Assembly: GCF_017873095.1 (NCBI RefSeq)
Contig: NZ_JAGGJU010000010.1
Span: forward strand, 124,001 to 188,000
Reading direction: 5' to 3'
Length of the DNA stretch: 64,000 nt
Source of the DNA: Heterorhizobium halophytocola
Lineage (GTDB): Bacteria > Pseudomonadota > Alphaproteobacteria > Rhizobiales > Rhizobiaceae
Positions 1-8,944 of the stretch are shown one piece after another; position 1 is the first letter of the stretch; every line of letters begins with the position of its first letter. The notes below the pieces were generated by a model. That model did no database searches and had not been told where the DNA came from. It worked only from the letters and a program-made list of their open reading frames with translations. Made by a program: the position numbers and the translations under genes.

Positions 1-90
1 GGGCAGGAGCAGATCCGGTTGCGGTTCCTGCGGCGGCTCTCTAAAACGAAACGCGTGCATGCAGCCCGCCTTTCCGCCTTGCGGCTTCAT
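1..90 (-). CDS. Possible 5' end of an unidentified gene running off the window
   Basis: An open frame begins with ATG at 90 and stays open leftwards to base 1 (30 codons). The visible part is rich in proline and glutamine (FREPPQEPQPDLLLP) and matches no family I recognise. No strong ribosome binding site precedes it, and an internal ATG at 60 is an alternative start. It would be divergent from ftsE. The plus strand of the same bases is also open, so this call is weak. Confidence 0.22.
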   Translation of the reverse strand, partial: MKPQGGKAGCMHAFRFREPPQEPQPDLLLP

Positions 91-129
91 CTTTGCATTG
101 AAAACAGGCAGCTACATACGTAAATTTAA

Positions 130-210
130 ATGGTTAATGCTTCGCAAAACATGGGTGCATGGCTGGCTTTTTACGGCGACATTTACCGGCCGTTAACCGA
201 ACAGGTTAAC
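130..210. promoter_or_regulatory. ftsE upstream region with TTAA-type motifs
   Basis: The 160 bases before ftsE are AT-richer than the genes around them. Bases 130-137 read TTAACCAT on the minus strand, the form of a CtrA half site. Bases 192-210 hold an inverted repeat GTTAACC-N5-GGTTAAC, about 40 bases before the ftsE start. The TTAA cores in this repeat are nine bases apart rather than the seven usual for CtrA, so the regulator is not settled. The motifs are seen directly and the CtrA link is inference. Confidence 0.35.
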
Positions 211-249
211 AAATCGCCCGAACCTTCGGTTGACTGACGGGATATCGCG

Positions 250-909
250 TTGATCCATTTCGAAAATGTCGGCCTGCGTTACGGCATGGGTCCGGAAATC
301 CTCCGGGACCTGACCTTCGACATTCCGACCCGCTCCTTCCAGTTTCTGACCGGGCCATCCGGCGCGGGCAAGACGACATTGTTGCGGCTGCTGTTCATGT
401 CGCTGCAGCCGACGCGTGGCCTGATCCGCAGCTTCGGCCGGGACATCGCCAAGATCCCGCGCAACGACCTGCCGATGCTGCGCCGGCGGATCGGTATCGT
501 CTTCCAGGATTTCCAGCTGCTCGAACACCTGACGACCTATGAGAACGTCGCCCTGCCGCTGCGGGTGCGCGGCAAGGACGAGGCGAGCTACAAGCAGGAC
601 GTTCTGGAACTTTTGAAATGGGTCGGGCTCGGCGAACGGATCAATGTCCTGCCCCCGGTGCTCTCGGGCGGCGAGAAGCAGCGCGTGGCGATTGCCCGGG
701 CGCTGATCGACCGGCCGGAGATCCTGCTTGCCGACGAACCGACCGGCAATGTCGATCCGCCCATGGCCAAGCGGCTTCTGAGCCTTTTCCTCGAACTCAA
801 CCGGCTCGGCACCGCCGTGGTGATCGCAACCCACGATCTCGGCCTGATGGATCAGGTCGATGCGCGCCGGATGATCCTGTCGGAAGGACGGCTGGATATC
901 TATGAGTGA
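250..909 (+). CDS. ftsE: Cell division ATP-binding protein FtsE
   Basis: FtsE is the cytoplasmic ATPase of the FtsEX complex, which sits at the division septum and controls peptidoglycan hydrolases through FtsX. The 219-residue protein is the usual family length and has all ABC marks: Walker A GPSGAGKTT at 35-43, Q86 of the Q-loop, signature LSGGEKQR at 138-145, Walker B ILLADEP at 158-164 and the switch histidine H195. The start is TTG, chosen because the protein then begins MIHFENV as in other FtsE proteins. Its last 8 bases overlap the start of ftsX, so the two are translationally coupled. Confidence 0.95.
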   Translation: MIHFENVGLRYGMGPEILRDLTFDIPTRSFQFLTGPSGAGKTTLLRLLFMSLQPTRGLIRSFGRDIAKIPRNDLPMLRRRIGIVFQDFQLLEHLTTYENVALPLRVRGKDEASYKQDVLELLKWVGLGERINVLPPVLSGGEKQRVAIARALIDRPEILLADEPTGNVDPPMAKRLLSLFLELNRLGTAVVIATHDLGLMDQVDARRMILSEGRLDIYE

Positions 910-1918
910 GACCCGCCCAGCGCCCAAAGCTCCGCCCGAAAGCGGACCGCCCGCCCGCCGGGCACCCATGCGGGTGCGCAAGACCGCTCCGATCGTGCCC
1001 TCCACCAATATCCAGGGCAATGCGCTGATGGTGGTGATTGCCATCATGTCCTTCCTCGCCTGCCTGACGCTCGGCGCGGTTTCCATGGTCAAGGCGACGG
1101 CGAACGGATGGCAAAGCCAGATTTCCCGAGAAATCACCATCCAGATCAAGCCGGAAGACGGGCTCGACATGGAAAAGGCACTGGTCAAGGCAAAGGATCT
1201 GGCGCTGACCTTCGTCGGCACAAGGACAGGCCAGATCATGGACGAAAAGGCCACCGCGCGGCTGCTCGAACCCTGGCTCGGCACCGGTCTCGACATCAAC
1301 GACCTGCCCGTCCCCCGTCTGGTGATCGTCACCATCGACGAGAGCAACCCGCCCGACTTCGCCGCCATGCGCGACATGCTGACGGCGGAAATCCCGCAGG
1401 CCTCGCTCGACGATCACCGCACCTGGGTCGACCGCCTCGTCTCGATGGCCCGCACCACCGTGATGATCGGACTCGGCATCCTCGGCCTGGTGTTTACCGC
1501 CATGGTGCTCACGGTCGTCTTTGCCACCCGCGGCGCGCTGTCCGGCAACCGCCATATCGTCGAGGTGCTGCATTTCGTCGGTGCGGAAGGCAGCTTCGTC
1601 GCCAACGAATTCCAGAAGCATTTCCTCAAGATCAGCATCAAGGGTTCGGCGGTCGGCGGCGTGCTGGCCGCCAGCGTGTTTGCGGTCGCAAGCTTCTGGC
1701 AGAGCCGCAGCCTGGCCACCCCGCAATCGGACCAGGCGTCCGCCCTGTTCGGCACATTCACCATAGGCTTTCTCGGTTATCTCGGCATTCTGGCAACGAT
1801 CGTCATCATCGCGCTGCTAACCATGCTTACAGCCCGCCTGACGGTGATACGCACGATCTACGAGTTGGACCTGATTCGGTCCGATCCGGCACGGACCGAC
1901 GGGCTGATGGGGGACTGA
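902..1918 (+). CDS. ftsX: Cell division permease FtsX
   Basis: FtsX is the membrane partner of FtsE and passes the ATPase cycle to periplasmic amidase regulators. The 338-residue protein has the expected layout. A basic cytoplasmic N-terminus is followed by a membrane helix at about 39-62 and a periplasmic domain to about 185. Three further helices lie near 189-212, 252-267 and 286-308. The ATG at 902 lies inside the last codons of ftsE. The long Pro/Ala-rich N-terminus (first 35 residues) is common in rhizobial versions. The ftsE overlap and order fix the assignment. Confidence 0.93.
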   Translation: MSETRPAPKAPPESGPPARRAPMRVRKTAPIVPSTNIQGNALMVVIAIMSFLACLTLGAVSMVKATANGWQSQISREITIQIKPEDGLDMEKALVKAKDLALTFVGTRTGQIMDEKATARLLEPWLGTGLDINDLPVPRLVIVTIDESNPPDFAAMRDMLTAEIPQASLDDHRTWVDRLVSMARTTVMIGLGILGLVFTAMVLTVVFATRGALSGNRHIVEVLHFVGAEGSFVANEFQKHFLKISIKGSAVGGVLAASVFAVASFWQSRSLATPQSDQASALFGTFTIGFLGYLGILATIVIIALLTMLTARLTVIRTIYELDLIRSDPARTDGLMGD

Positions 1919-1982
1919 CGCGTTTGGCCTCCGATTTGAAGAAGGCTTGCTTGGCGCACCGCAAGACGGCTAAGCAGCAAGG

Positions 1983-2699
1983 ATGGACGCGGACAGAATG
2001 ACGACAGGGCGGAAATCCAGGCCGGACGGGCAATCCAGCGATCACGTGTTCCGCCGTCGCGGACCGTTGCGTCGTACCTTGCGCTATTGCGGCTATGTCG
2101 CCCTGGTCTTTGCTGCCGTCTTTTGCGGCGGCTTTCTCATTTTCGTCGACAGCGTCACGAATCTCGAACCGCCGGCCGCCCCGGCCGCGGATGCGATCGT
2201 CGTCTTGACCGGCGGCTACCAGCGCATCGACCAGGCAGTCGAACTGCTGGAGCGGGGCGCCGGCAAGCGACTGCTGATCTCCGGCGCGCACCCGACCACC
2301 ACCGCCGAGCAGATCCGCCGCACGACCAATGGTCCCGCCAAGCTGTTCGGCTGCTGCGTCGATGTCGGCTACGAAGCGCAGGACACGATCGGCAATGCCA
2401 ACGAGACGGCGAACTGGATCCGCGATAATGCCTATCGCACGATCCTTGTGGTCACCAGCAATTACCACATGCCGCGCAGCCTGCTCGAATTGCGGCGTAT
2501 CAACCGTGACACGGCGTTCATCCCCTACCCGGTTGTCAATTCCGACCTGAAGCATACCGACTGGATGTTCGATCCCAACGCGCTGCGCACGCTGCTGTCG
2601 GAATACGGCAAGTTCACCATCGCCTATGTCCGCGACATCACCGGTTGGCACGGCAGCACGGGTTTGCGTGATCCCGAGCTGGCGCCGTCGGCCCCGTGA
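1983..2699 (+). CDS. YdcF/SanA-like DUF218 membrane protein
   Basis: The 238-residue protein has a basic N-terminus, one membrane helix at about 33-55 and a DUF218 domain over the rest. Family marks include DAIVVLTGG, a GAHPTTT stretch and VTSNYHMPRS. DUF218 proteins such as SanA and ElyC affect envelope integrity and are thought to act in the periplasm, but the reaction is unknown. It follows ftsX by 64 bases and precedes plsC in the same direction, so it may share their transcript. A second ATG five codons in has no better ribosome binding site. Family assignment is firm and function is open. Confidence 0.85.
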   Translation: MDADRMTTGRKSRPDGQSSDHVFRRRGPLRRTLRYCGYVALVFAAVFCGGFLIFVDSVTNLEPPAAPAADAIVVLTGGYQRIDQAVELLERGAGKRLLISGAHPTTTAEQIRRTTNGPAKLFGCCVDVGYEAQDTIGNANETANWIRDNAYRTILVVTSNYHMPRSLLELRRINRDTAFIPYPVVNSDLKHTDWMFDPNALRTLLSEYGKFTIAYVRDITGWHGSTGLRDPELAPSAP

Positions 2700-2777
2700 A
2701 CGCGGACAGCCGATGTCTTTTGCTTGCAAGATTTATCGTGTAGTTCCTCTGGCATTCCGAGAAAGGCCCGCGCGCTC

Positions 2778-3581
2778 ATGATCCGTCTGCGTTCGATTGT
2801 GTTCAACACGCTGTTCTACGCCAATCTGATCCTCAGGATGATCATCCTGGCACCCTATTATTTCGTCGTGCCGCGCAAGCGCGCCTATCGGATTCCGAAG
2901 AACTGGGCAAAATCCAGCACCTGGCTGATGGAAAAGATCGTCGGCACCACCTTTGAGATCGAGGGGCTGGAGAACATTCCCGACGGCGGTTACATCCTGT
3001 CGCCGAAGCATCAGTCCTTCTGGGACACGTTTGCGCTGCTGCCCTATCTCAACGACCCGGTCTATATCCTGAAGCGCGAACTGATGTGGATTCCGCTGTT
3101 CGGCTGGTATGCGGCCAAGCAGAAGATGATCCCGGTCAATCGCGGCGCGCGCGGCAAGGTCATGGCCGGCGTGATGTCACAGACCAAGGACGAAATGCGC
3201 AATGGCCGTCAGCTGATCATCTATCCTGAGGGCACACGCCGTCCGCCGGGCGCCGATCCGGTCTACAAATATGGCATTGCCCGCCTCTACCGCGATCTCG
3301 ACGTGCCGGTCGTACCGGTCGTCATGCATCCCGGCCTGTTCTGGCCGCGGCGCACGACGCTGCGTTTTCCCGGCCATTTCCGGGTGCGCATATTGCCGCC
3401 GATAATGCCCGGAATGGACCCGGACGCCTTCTTCGACAAGCTGCTGGCTGACATGGAAACGGCAAGCGACGAACTGCTGATCGAGACGGTGCGCAACAAC
3501 CCCGATCTGCCCGTTCCGGCCAGCGCCGAAACACGGCTGAAGGCCCTTGGGGCCGGCGACCTCGTTCACAAGCGGCGCTGA
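2778..3581 (+). CDS. plsC: 1-acyl-sn-glycerol-3-phosphate acyltransferase (PlsC family)
   Basis: This enzyme adds the second acyl chain to lysophosphatidic acid, giving phosphatidic acid for membrane lipids. The 267-residue protein has an N-terminal membrane helix (about 8-30). The acyltransferase motif appears as KHQSFWDTF (HX4D) and a second motif as YPEGTRRPPG. I start at ATG 2778 because it gives MIRLRSIV and has GAGAAAGG upstream. A longer frame reaching back to 2724 lacks support. It is the last plus-strand gene of the ftsEX group and converges on a ChaC-type gene only ten bases away. Confidence 0.88.
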   Translation: MIRLRSIVFNTLFYANLILRMIILAPYYFVVPRKRAYRIPKNWAKSSTWLMEKIVGTTFEIEGLENIPDGGYILSPKHQSFWDTFALLPYLNDPVYILKRELMWIPLFGWYAAKQKMIPVNRGARGKVMAGVMSQTKDEMRNGRQLIIYPEGTRRPPGADPVYKYGIARLYRDLDVPVVPVVMHPGLFWPRRTTLRFPGHFRVRILPPIMPGMDPDAFFDKLLADMETASDELLIETVRNNPDLPVPASAETRLKALGAGDLVHKRR

Positions 3582-3590
3582 GACGGCCGG

Positions 3591-4133
3591 TCAGGCCGAC
3601 CGGTCGGCCACGGGAATGAGGCTCTCGACCTTTTCCAGCCAGTGGTCGCGGATGCCGGCTTCCCGCAGATGGGCGACCGTATTGGTGAGATAGGCGATAT
3701 TAGGCCCGGAGCGCCCGACCGCCGATCCGACGACCCTTGCGGCTTCCGCCGGCGTGATCGCACCGGAATACTGCACATGCCGGCGATCGACCACGTAGGT
3801 CACGGCCGACACCGAACGACGATCCGCCAGCTGCACCGGAACCTGCCGCTCGAGATAGACGTTGGTGACCAGTTCGCGTTCGCGCAGGTAGTCGAGCGTT
3901 TCGGGCCAGTGATCGGAGGCCACCTTGAACGCCACGCCCTTGCAGGAGCCGCCTCGGTCGAGACCCAGCACGAGCCCCGGATTTTCCTGGGTGCCGCGAT
4001 GAACCCAGGAGCGGACGCAGAGGGAGCGGTGATAACCGAAGGCCCGCCCCAGACTGCGCTCCTCATAGGGGAAACCCGGGTTCCACATCAGCGAACCGTA
4101 GCCAAAGACCCAAAATTCGTCCATATCGCCCAT
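3591..4133 (-). CDS. ChaC-type gamma-glutamylcyclotransferase
   Basis: ChaC enzymes cleave glutathione, releasing 5-oxoproline and Cys-Gly in the cytoplasm. The 180-residue protein begins with the substrate loop FGYGSLMWNPG. It carries the region YLRERELVTN, which corresponds to the catalytic glutamate segment YLxxRE of the family. Two starts are possible: ATG 4133 (MGDMDEF), used here, and ATG 4124 (MDEF), which has a GGGCG stretch upstream. The gene is convergent with plsC and divergent from the DUF2125 gene, so it is probably transcribed alone. Substrate specificity beyond glutathione is not shown by the sequence. Confidence 0.85.
   Translation of the reverse strand: MGDMDEFWVFGYGSLMWNPGFPYEERSLGRAFGYHRSLCVRSWVHRGTQENPGLVLGLDRGGSCKGVAFKVASDHWPETLDYLRERELVTNVYLERQVPVQLADRRSVSAVTYVVDRRHVQYSGAITPAEAARVVGSAVGRSGPNIAYLTNTVAHLREAGIRDHWLEKVESLIPVADRSA
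3594..3609. repeat. 16-bp perfect palindrome at a convergent gene junction
   Basis: GGCCGACCGGTCGGCC is a perfect inverted repeat with no spacer. It covers the last codons of the ChaC-type gene and begins 13 bases after the plsC stop. It lacks a T-run, so it is not a standard intrinsic terminator. It could form a cruciform or simply be a coding coincidence in GC-rich DNA. Confidence 0.6.
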
Positions 4134-4169
4134 CACTAAGACGGCTTCCCATCCAAACCGGAGTATCCG

Positions 4170-5177
4170 ATGGCCCAGCAAGCGCAGACATCGAAGACGA
4201 GCCGTAAGATCCTGCTTCTCGGCCTCGCGATCGTGGCCGTGTGCGTGGTCTATAGCGGAGCCTGGTATGTCGCCGCAACCACCCTGCAGGGTCGGCTGGA
4301 GCGGATCTTCAAGGACCAGAACCCCTGGCGGGCCAATGTCACCTGCGAAAACCAGGACCTGCGCGGCTATCCGTTCCGCATCGGCGTGTTTTGCGACACG
4401 CTGTCCTTCGACGATCCGAAACGGGGAATCTCCGGCACGTTCGGGGCGCTGCGCTCGGCAGCCCAGGTCTATGCGCCGGGCCACATCATCTGGGAACTCG
4501 ACGGCCCCGGCCAGGTCCGGACCACCAACGGCGAGCTGATTTCGCTCGAATGGTCGGATCTGCGTTCCAGCGTCGTCACCGGCCTGACGGCGATCAAGCG
4601 CAGCTCCGTCGAAGCCAAGCAGTTTCATGCCACCATGACGCCACCTACCGGCCTGCCGATGGCTGAGGTCCGCAGTCCCTCGATCGAGACCCATGTCCGG
4701 GCGAATGGCGACGATCTCGACTATGCTGCCATTGGCCGCGACATCGAACTCAGCCTCGACGGCGGCAAGTTCACCCTGCCGCTGTTTTCGGCCAGCGTCG
4801 ACATGACGCTTGCCGACCGTGCCGACCTTATGGGCTTTCGGGGCGGCGAGACGGATCTGCATGGCCTGAAGACGGAAATTCGAAAGGTGGCGATCGCGCT
4901 CGGCGAAAAGCAGGAAATTTCCGCAAGCGGCCCGCTATCGGTCGACGACAAGGGACGGCTTTCCGGCAATCTGCGGCTGGAAATCAACGGCGTGTCCGAA
5001 ATCGCCAAGACGCTGAAGGATTTCGCGCCGGAGGCTGCAGACAATATCGATACCGGTGACAAGGTGCTGATCGCGCTTTTCGGCGGCGATCAGAAAGGCT
5101 CTGCCGAATTCAAGATCCGCAAGGGCGTGGTGACGCTCGGCATCTTTCCGATCTACACCATTCCCCCGATCCGGTAG
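4170..5177 (+). CDS. DUF2125 domain protein, membrane-anchored
   Basis: This 335-residue protein has a basic start, one membrane helix at about 14-36 and a large extracytoplasmic domain that fits DUF2125. Family marks include CENQDLRGYPFRIGVFC near 54-70 and a repeated beta-rich pattern. DUF2125 proteins are widespread in rhizobia and have no assigned activity. An envelope role is inferred from the anchor. GGAG lies 7 bases before the ATG. The gene stands between divergent chaC and convergent tyrC, so it appears to be a single-gene unit. Confidence 0.8.
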   Translation: MAQQAQTSKTSRKILLLGLAIVAVCVVYSGAWYVAATTLQGRLERIFKDQNPWRANVTCENQDLRGYPFRIGVFCDTLSFDDPKRGISGTFGALRSAAQVYAPGHIIWELDGPGQVRTTNGELISLEWSDLRSSVVTGLTAIKRSSVEAKQFHATMTPPTGLPMAEVRSPSIETHVRANGDDLDYAAIGRDIELSLDGGKFTLPLFSASVDMTLADRADLMGFRGGETDLHGLKTEIRKVAIALGEKQEISASGPLSVDDKGRLSGNLRLEINGVSEIAKTLKDFAPEAADNIDTGDKVLIALFGGDQKGSAEFKIRKGVVTLGIFPIYTIPPIR

Positions 5178-5203
5178 ACCAAGCGGGAAAACACCCGCGG
5201 CCG

Positions 5204-6136
5204 TCAGCTTTCCGGCGTGTCGAGCACGTGGCGGCCGAAATCCGGCGTGTCGACGTCCTGACCGGCTTCGACGATGGAGCGGCGAATGGAGCGCGTCCGG
5301 CTGAACAGTTCGAACAGCTTGTCGCCCTCCCCCCAGCGGATTGCCCGCTGCAGATAGGCCAGGTCTTCCGAAAAGCGTGCCAGCATTTCCAGAAGCGCAT
5401 CCTTGTTGTGCAGGCAGACGTCCCGCCACATGGTCGGGTCGGAGGCCGCGAGACGGGTGAAGTCGCGGAAACCGGAGGCCGAATACTTGATCACTTCCGA
5501 TTCGGTCACCGTTTCCAGATCGTCCGCCGTGCCGACGATATTGTAGGCGATGATGTGCGGCAGATGCGAGACGATCGCCAGCACCTTGTCGTGATGCTCG
5601 GGATCCATCTCGTCGATCTTGGAGCCGAGCGCTTCCCAGAAGCTTCGCAGCCGGCCAAGCGCGTCCGGATCGGTATCGGCAAGCGGGGTAAAGATGCACC
5701 AGCGGCCCTTGAACAGGCCGCGGAAACCGGCGTCCGGACCGGATTTCTCCGTGCCCGCCAGCGGATGCCCCGGAATGAAATGCACGTTGGACGGCATGTG
5801 CGGCGCCATCTGTGCGATGACCGAGGCCTTGGTCGAACCGACATCGGTCACGATCGCGCCGGCCTTCAGATGCGGTGCAATCTGTTTGGCGACGGCTTCC
5901 GAAGCACCGACCGGCACCGAGACGATCACCAGGTCGGCATCCGTTACCGCCTCTTCCGCCGCAAGCGTGTAGCCGGTGCCCAGATCGAGCTCCCGGGCAC
6001 GCTTCAGCGTGTCGGCACTGCGGGTCGAGATGGTGACGTCACGGGCAAGGCCGAGAGCCTTCACGTCCCGTGCAATCGAGGATCCGATCAGGCCGATGCC
6101 GATTAGCGTGATCTTGTCGAACAGCGGTTCTGCCAT
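5204..6136 (-). CDS. tyrC: Prephenate/arogenate dehydrogenase (TyrC type)
   Basis: The enzyme oxidatively decarboxylates prephenate or arogenate in tyrosine synthesis. The 310-residue protein starts with a Rossmann motif (LIGIGLIGSSIARDVK, about 12-27). It carries HFIPGHPLAGTEKSG, the prephenate-binding signature, near 120-134. It lacks a fused chorismate mutase or ACT domain, as in the TyrC class. Its ATG overlaps the hisC stop by one base (TGATG), so the two genes are coupled. The frame could also begin at an in-frame GTG one codon upstream. Preference for prephenate or arogenate cannot be read from the sequence. Confidence 0.9.
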   Translation of the reverse strand: MAEPLFDKITLIGIGLIGSSIARDVKALGLARDVTISTRSADTLKRARELDLGTGYTLAAEEAVTDADLVIVSVPVGASEAVAKQIAPHLKAGAIVTDVGSTKASVIAQMAPHMPSNVHFIPGHPLAGTEKSGPDAGFRGLFKGRWCIFTPLADTDPDALGRLRSFWEALGSKIDEMDPEHHDKVLAIVSHLPHIIAYNIVGTADDLETVTESEVIKYSASGFRDFTRLAASDPTMWRDVCLHNKDALLEMLARFSEDLAYLQRAIRWGEGDKLFELFSRTRSIRRSIVEAGQDVDTPDFGRHVLDTPES

Positions 6137-7242
6137 CACGCCCGCCCCATGAACTCGCCGAGCGTTTCGATGACGCCGCGATTGGCCTCTTCGGTGCCGA
6201 CCGTCATGCGCAGCGAATTGGCAAAGCCATATCCCTTCACCGCACGCAGGATATAGCCGCGGCTGGTGAGGAAGGCATCGGCATCGTCGGAACGCTTGCC
6301 GTCGACATCCGGGAAATGGATCAGCAGGAAGTTGGTGACCGACGGCGTCACTTTCAGCCCGATGGCCTCGAAGGCATGGGTAAGCTTGTCGAGCCAGAGC
6401 AGATTGTGCTCGATGGCGGTTTCGACGAAATCGCGATCGCGGATCGCAACCGCACCGGCGGCAATGGCCGGCGCGTTGAGGTTGAACGGCCCACGCAGCC
6501 GATTGACGGCATCGATGATGTCGAGCGGTGCATACATCCAGCCGATCCGCAGGGCCGCCAGACCGTAGATCTTCGAGAAGGTCCGGGTCATCACCACATT
6601 GCGGCTGTTCGACACCAGTTCGATGCCGGCCTCGTAGTCGCTTTCGCGCACATATTCGGCATAGGCCGCGTCGAGCACCAGCAGGACATGCCTGGGCAGG
6701 CCGGCCTGCAGGCGGCGCACTTCGCTGACCGGAAGATAGGTGCCGGTCGGATTGCCCGGATTGGCGATGAAGACGATCTTGGTCTTCTGCGTCACCGCGG
6801 CAAGGATCGCATCGACGTCGACCTGGCAGTCCTTTTCCTTAACCACGACCGGCGTGCCGCCGCTGCCGAGAATCTGGATCTTGTAGACCAGGAAGCCGTG
6901 CTCGGTGATGATCCCTTCGTCGCCGGCCGACAGATAGCACTGGCACAGCAGCCCGAGCAGTTCGTCGGACCCGTTGCCGCAGAGGATATTGGCGGTGTTG
7001 AGACCATGTACGGAGGCGATCGCCTCCCGCAACGCGGTAGCCTGGCCGTCGGGATAGAGTTCGAGATGGCCAACGCTCTGACGGAAGGCTTCGATCGCAT
7101 GCGGGCTCGGGCCGAGCGGTGTTTCATTCGACGACAGCTTGAACACCCGGGCGACGCCCGGGGCATGTTCCTTGCCCGGCACATAGGCTGCAATGTCGAG
7201 AATGCCCTTGCGAGGAACAGGCTTCAGCGCGTCGTTGCTCAT
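6136..7242 (-). CDS. hisC: Histidinol-phosphate aminotransferase
   Basis: HisC is a PLP enzyme that transaminates imidazole acetol-phosphate in histidine synthesis; some HisC proteins also act on aromatic keto acids. The 368-residue protein has the fold-type I marks [10 protein letters not shown] (37-46), NPGNPTGT (161-168), D191 and Y194, and the Schiff-base lysine K224 in TFSKIYG. AGGAAAG lies 9 bases before the ATG. Pairing with tyrC is common in rhizobia and suggests it also serves tyrosine and phenylalanine synthesis. That second role is inference. Confidence 0.92.
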   Translation of the reverse strand: MSNDALKPVPRKGILDIAAYVPGKEHAPGVARVFKLSSNETPLGPSPHAIEAFRQSVGHLELYPDGQATALREAIASVHGLNTANILCGNGSDELLGLLCQCYLSAGDEGIITEHGFLVYKIQILGSGGTPVVVKEKDCQVDVDAILAAVTQKTKIVFIANPGNPTGTYLPVSEVRRLQAGLPRHVLLVLDAAYAEYVRESDYEAGIELVSNSRNVVMTRTFSKIYGLAALRIGWMYAPLDIIDAVNRLRGPFNLNAPAIAAGAVAIRDRDFVETAIEHNLLWLDKLTHAFEAIGLKVTPSVTNFLLIHFPDVDGKRSDDADAFLTSRGYILRAVKGYGFANSLRMTVGTEEANRGVIETLGEFMGRA

Positions 7243-7326
7243 CGGATGATCTTTCCTGAAAATGTCTGGGCGACCTAGAGGTTTTGGCCTTGTCGATTAG
7301 ACCGGATAACAGCACTTGTCGAGAGT

Positions 7327-8088
7327 TCAACTCTTGGCCGAGGGCTCGCGCGCCGAGCGTGTCGTCGGCACGCCCTGCGGCGCCAGAACCGGGACGAAGA
7401 CCCGGCGCGAGGCGCGGGCGGCGACCGGCAGGCCCTGATAGAGACGCTTTTGTGCCTCGGCGATGATCACGCCGGAAAACACCGGCCAGATCGACCTGCC
7501 GAGCCGCTCGAAACTGCTGCGCAGCTTCAACAGCGCGCGGATGCGGGTCGGCGGAAAGAACAGCGCCTCGGAACTGGCACCGGGGGTAAAATTCGTCTCC
7601 CGAAACAGCGCCGTCAGCTGACCGCGCGAATAGGGCCGGCCCGACCCGAAAGGCGTATGCTCGAGCTGGGCCCAGACGCCGCGGCGGTTCGGCACGACGA
7701 TCACCAGCCGCCCTCCGGGCGCCAGCACCCGCCAGATCTCCTTCAGCGTCTCGCGCGGATTTTCCGCGAACTCGAGCGAATGCACCATCAGCACCCGGTC
7801 GACGGAGGCGTCGGGCAGCGGCAGCTCCTCGTCGAACACCAGCACCGTGTCGGAGGCTTCGGCCGGCGGCCAGTTGACCGCCCCCTGCCCCGCCGGCATG
7901 AAGGCGAAGGTGCGCTCGGTATCGGCGCGGAAGCGATCGAGATAGGGCACGGAATAGCCGAGGCCCACCAGCCGTTCGTCGGGCAGACGGGCCCAGAGCG
8001 ACGACAGCGCCAGCGAGATGGATTGCTCTGTAACCCGGCCCAACCTCGAATGATAAAACTGGCGTAGATCTACGATATCGACATGCAT
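7327..8088 (-). CDS. Class I SAM-dependent methyltransferase
   Basis: This 253-residue protein has a methyltransferase-11-like core. DASVDRVLMVHSLEFAENP and EIWRVLAPGGRLVIVVPNR match motifs II to III of the Rossmann fold. The usual glycine-rich motif I is replaced by GLGYSVPYLDRF near 42-53. Such proteins sit divergently beside gloB in many rhizobia, which is the case here. The substrate is unknown; a link to methylglyoxal metabolism is only positional. The arginine- and serine-rich tail (ARASRRVFVP to SAREPSAKS) carries no known domain. Confidence 0.82.
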   Translation of the reverse strand: MHVDIVDLRQFYHSRLGRVTEQSISLALSSLWARLPDERLVGLGYSVPYLDRFRADTERTFAFMPAGQGAVNWPPAEASDTVLVFDEELPLPDASVDRVLMVHSLEFAENPRETLKEIWRVLAPGGRLVIVVPNRRGVWAQLEHTPFGSGRPYSRGQLTALFRETNFTPGASSEALFFPPTRIRALLKLRSSFERLGRSIWPVFSGVIIAEAQKRLYQGLPVAARASRRVFVPVLAPQGVPTTRSAREPSAKS

Positions 8089-8173
8089 GGCATAATTGAT
8101 AGCACCCGACGGTTGGACTTCAAGGCCGCAGCCATTAGATTCATCTCAAAGCAATCAAGGGCGGATCCGCATC

Positions 8174-8944
8174 ATGAAAACACTCGAAATCGAAGTCTTT
8201 CCGTGTCGCAGCGACAATTTCGGCGTTCTGATCCATTGCCCGGAGGGCAATCTGACGGCGGCGATCGATGCGCCCGAGCTCGAATCGGTGGTCGCTGCGG
8301 CCGAACTGCGCGGCTGGCCGATCACCCATGTCTTCACCACCCACCACCACACCGACCACGTCGAGGGCAATCTCGGGCTGAAGGAACGCTATGACTGCGA
8401 GATCATCGGCCCGGTCAACGAGGCGATCGCCATTCCCGGCCTCGACCGCGCCATGGGCGACGGCGACAGCTTCCAATTCGGTGATTACACGGTCAACGTG
8501 ATCGAGACGCCCGGACATACCGCGGGGCATATCTGCTATCATATCCCCGAAGCCAAGTTGCTGTTTGCCGCCGATACGCTGTTTGCGCTCGGCTGCGGTC
8601 GCCTGTTCGAACGCCCGGCTGCCGACATGTGGCATTCGCTGCAGAAACTCGCAGCCCTGCCGGACGATACCTCCGTCTATTTCGGCCATGAATACACGTT
8701 GTCCAATGCCCGCTTTGCCGTGACGGTCGATCCGCATAACGAGGCGCTGGCGGCGCGTGCCAAAGAGATCGAAGCCCTGAGGGCCGAGGGCAAGTTCACC
8801 ATTCCGACGACGATCGGGCTGGAGAAACAGACCAATCCCTTCCTCCGGCCCGGCGATCCGGCGATCCGCGAGCATCTCGATATGGCCGACAAGAGCGACG
8901 AGGACGTCTTCGGCGAGATCCGCCGGCTGAAGGACAGCTTTTGA
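8174..8944 (+). CDS. gloB: Hydroxyacylglutathione hydrolase (glyoxalase II)
   Basis: GloB hydrolyses S-lactoylglutathione to lactate and glutathione, the last step of methylglyoxal detoxification. The 256-residue protein has the metallo-beta-lactamase metal motif THHHTDH at 56-62, [12 protein letters not shown], and [16 protein letters not shown] typical of the family, and ends RRLKDSF. The ATG at 8174 gives the family N-terminus [10 protein letters not shown]. The upstream frame to 8096 is not conserved in style. Its TGA overlaps the ATG of the cupin gene (TGATG), so the two are co-translated. Confidence 0.93.
   Translation: MKTLEIEVFPCRSDNFGVLIHCPEGNLTAAIDAPELESVVAAAELRGWPITHVFTTHHHTDHVEGNLGLKERYDCEIIGPVNEAIAIPGLDRAMGDGDSFQFGDYTVNVIETPGHTAGHICYHIPEAKLLFAADTLFALGCGRLFERPAADMWHSLQKLAALPDDTSVYFGHEYTLSNARFAVTVDPHNEALAARAKEIEALRAEGKFTIPTTIGLEKQTNPFLRPGDPAIREHLDMADKSDEDVFGEIRRLKDSF

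Noticed and set aside
193-1377. Long minus-strand frame opposite ftsE and ftsX
   Set aside because: It is a high-GC shadow frame with arginine- and alanine-rich low-complexity sequence and no domain; the plus-strand ftsEX genes explain the region fully.
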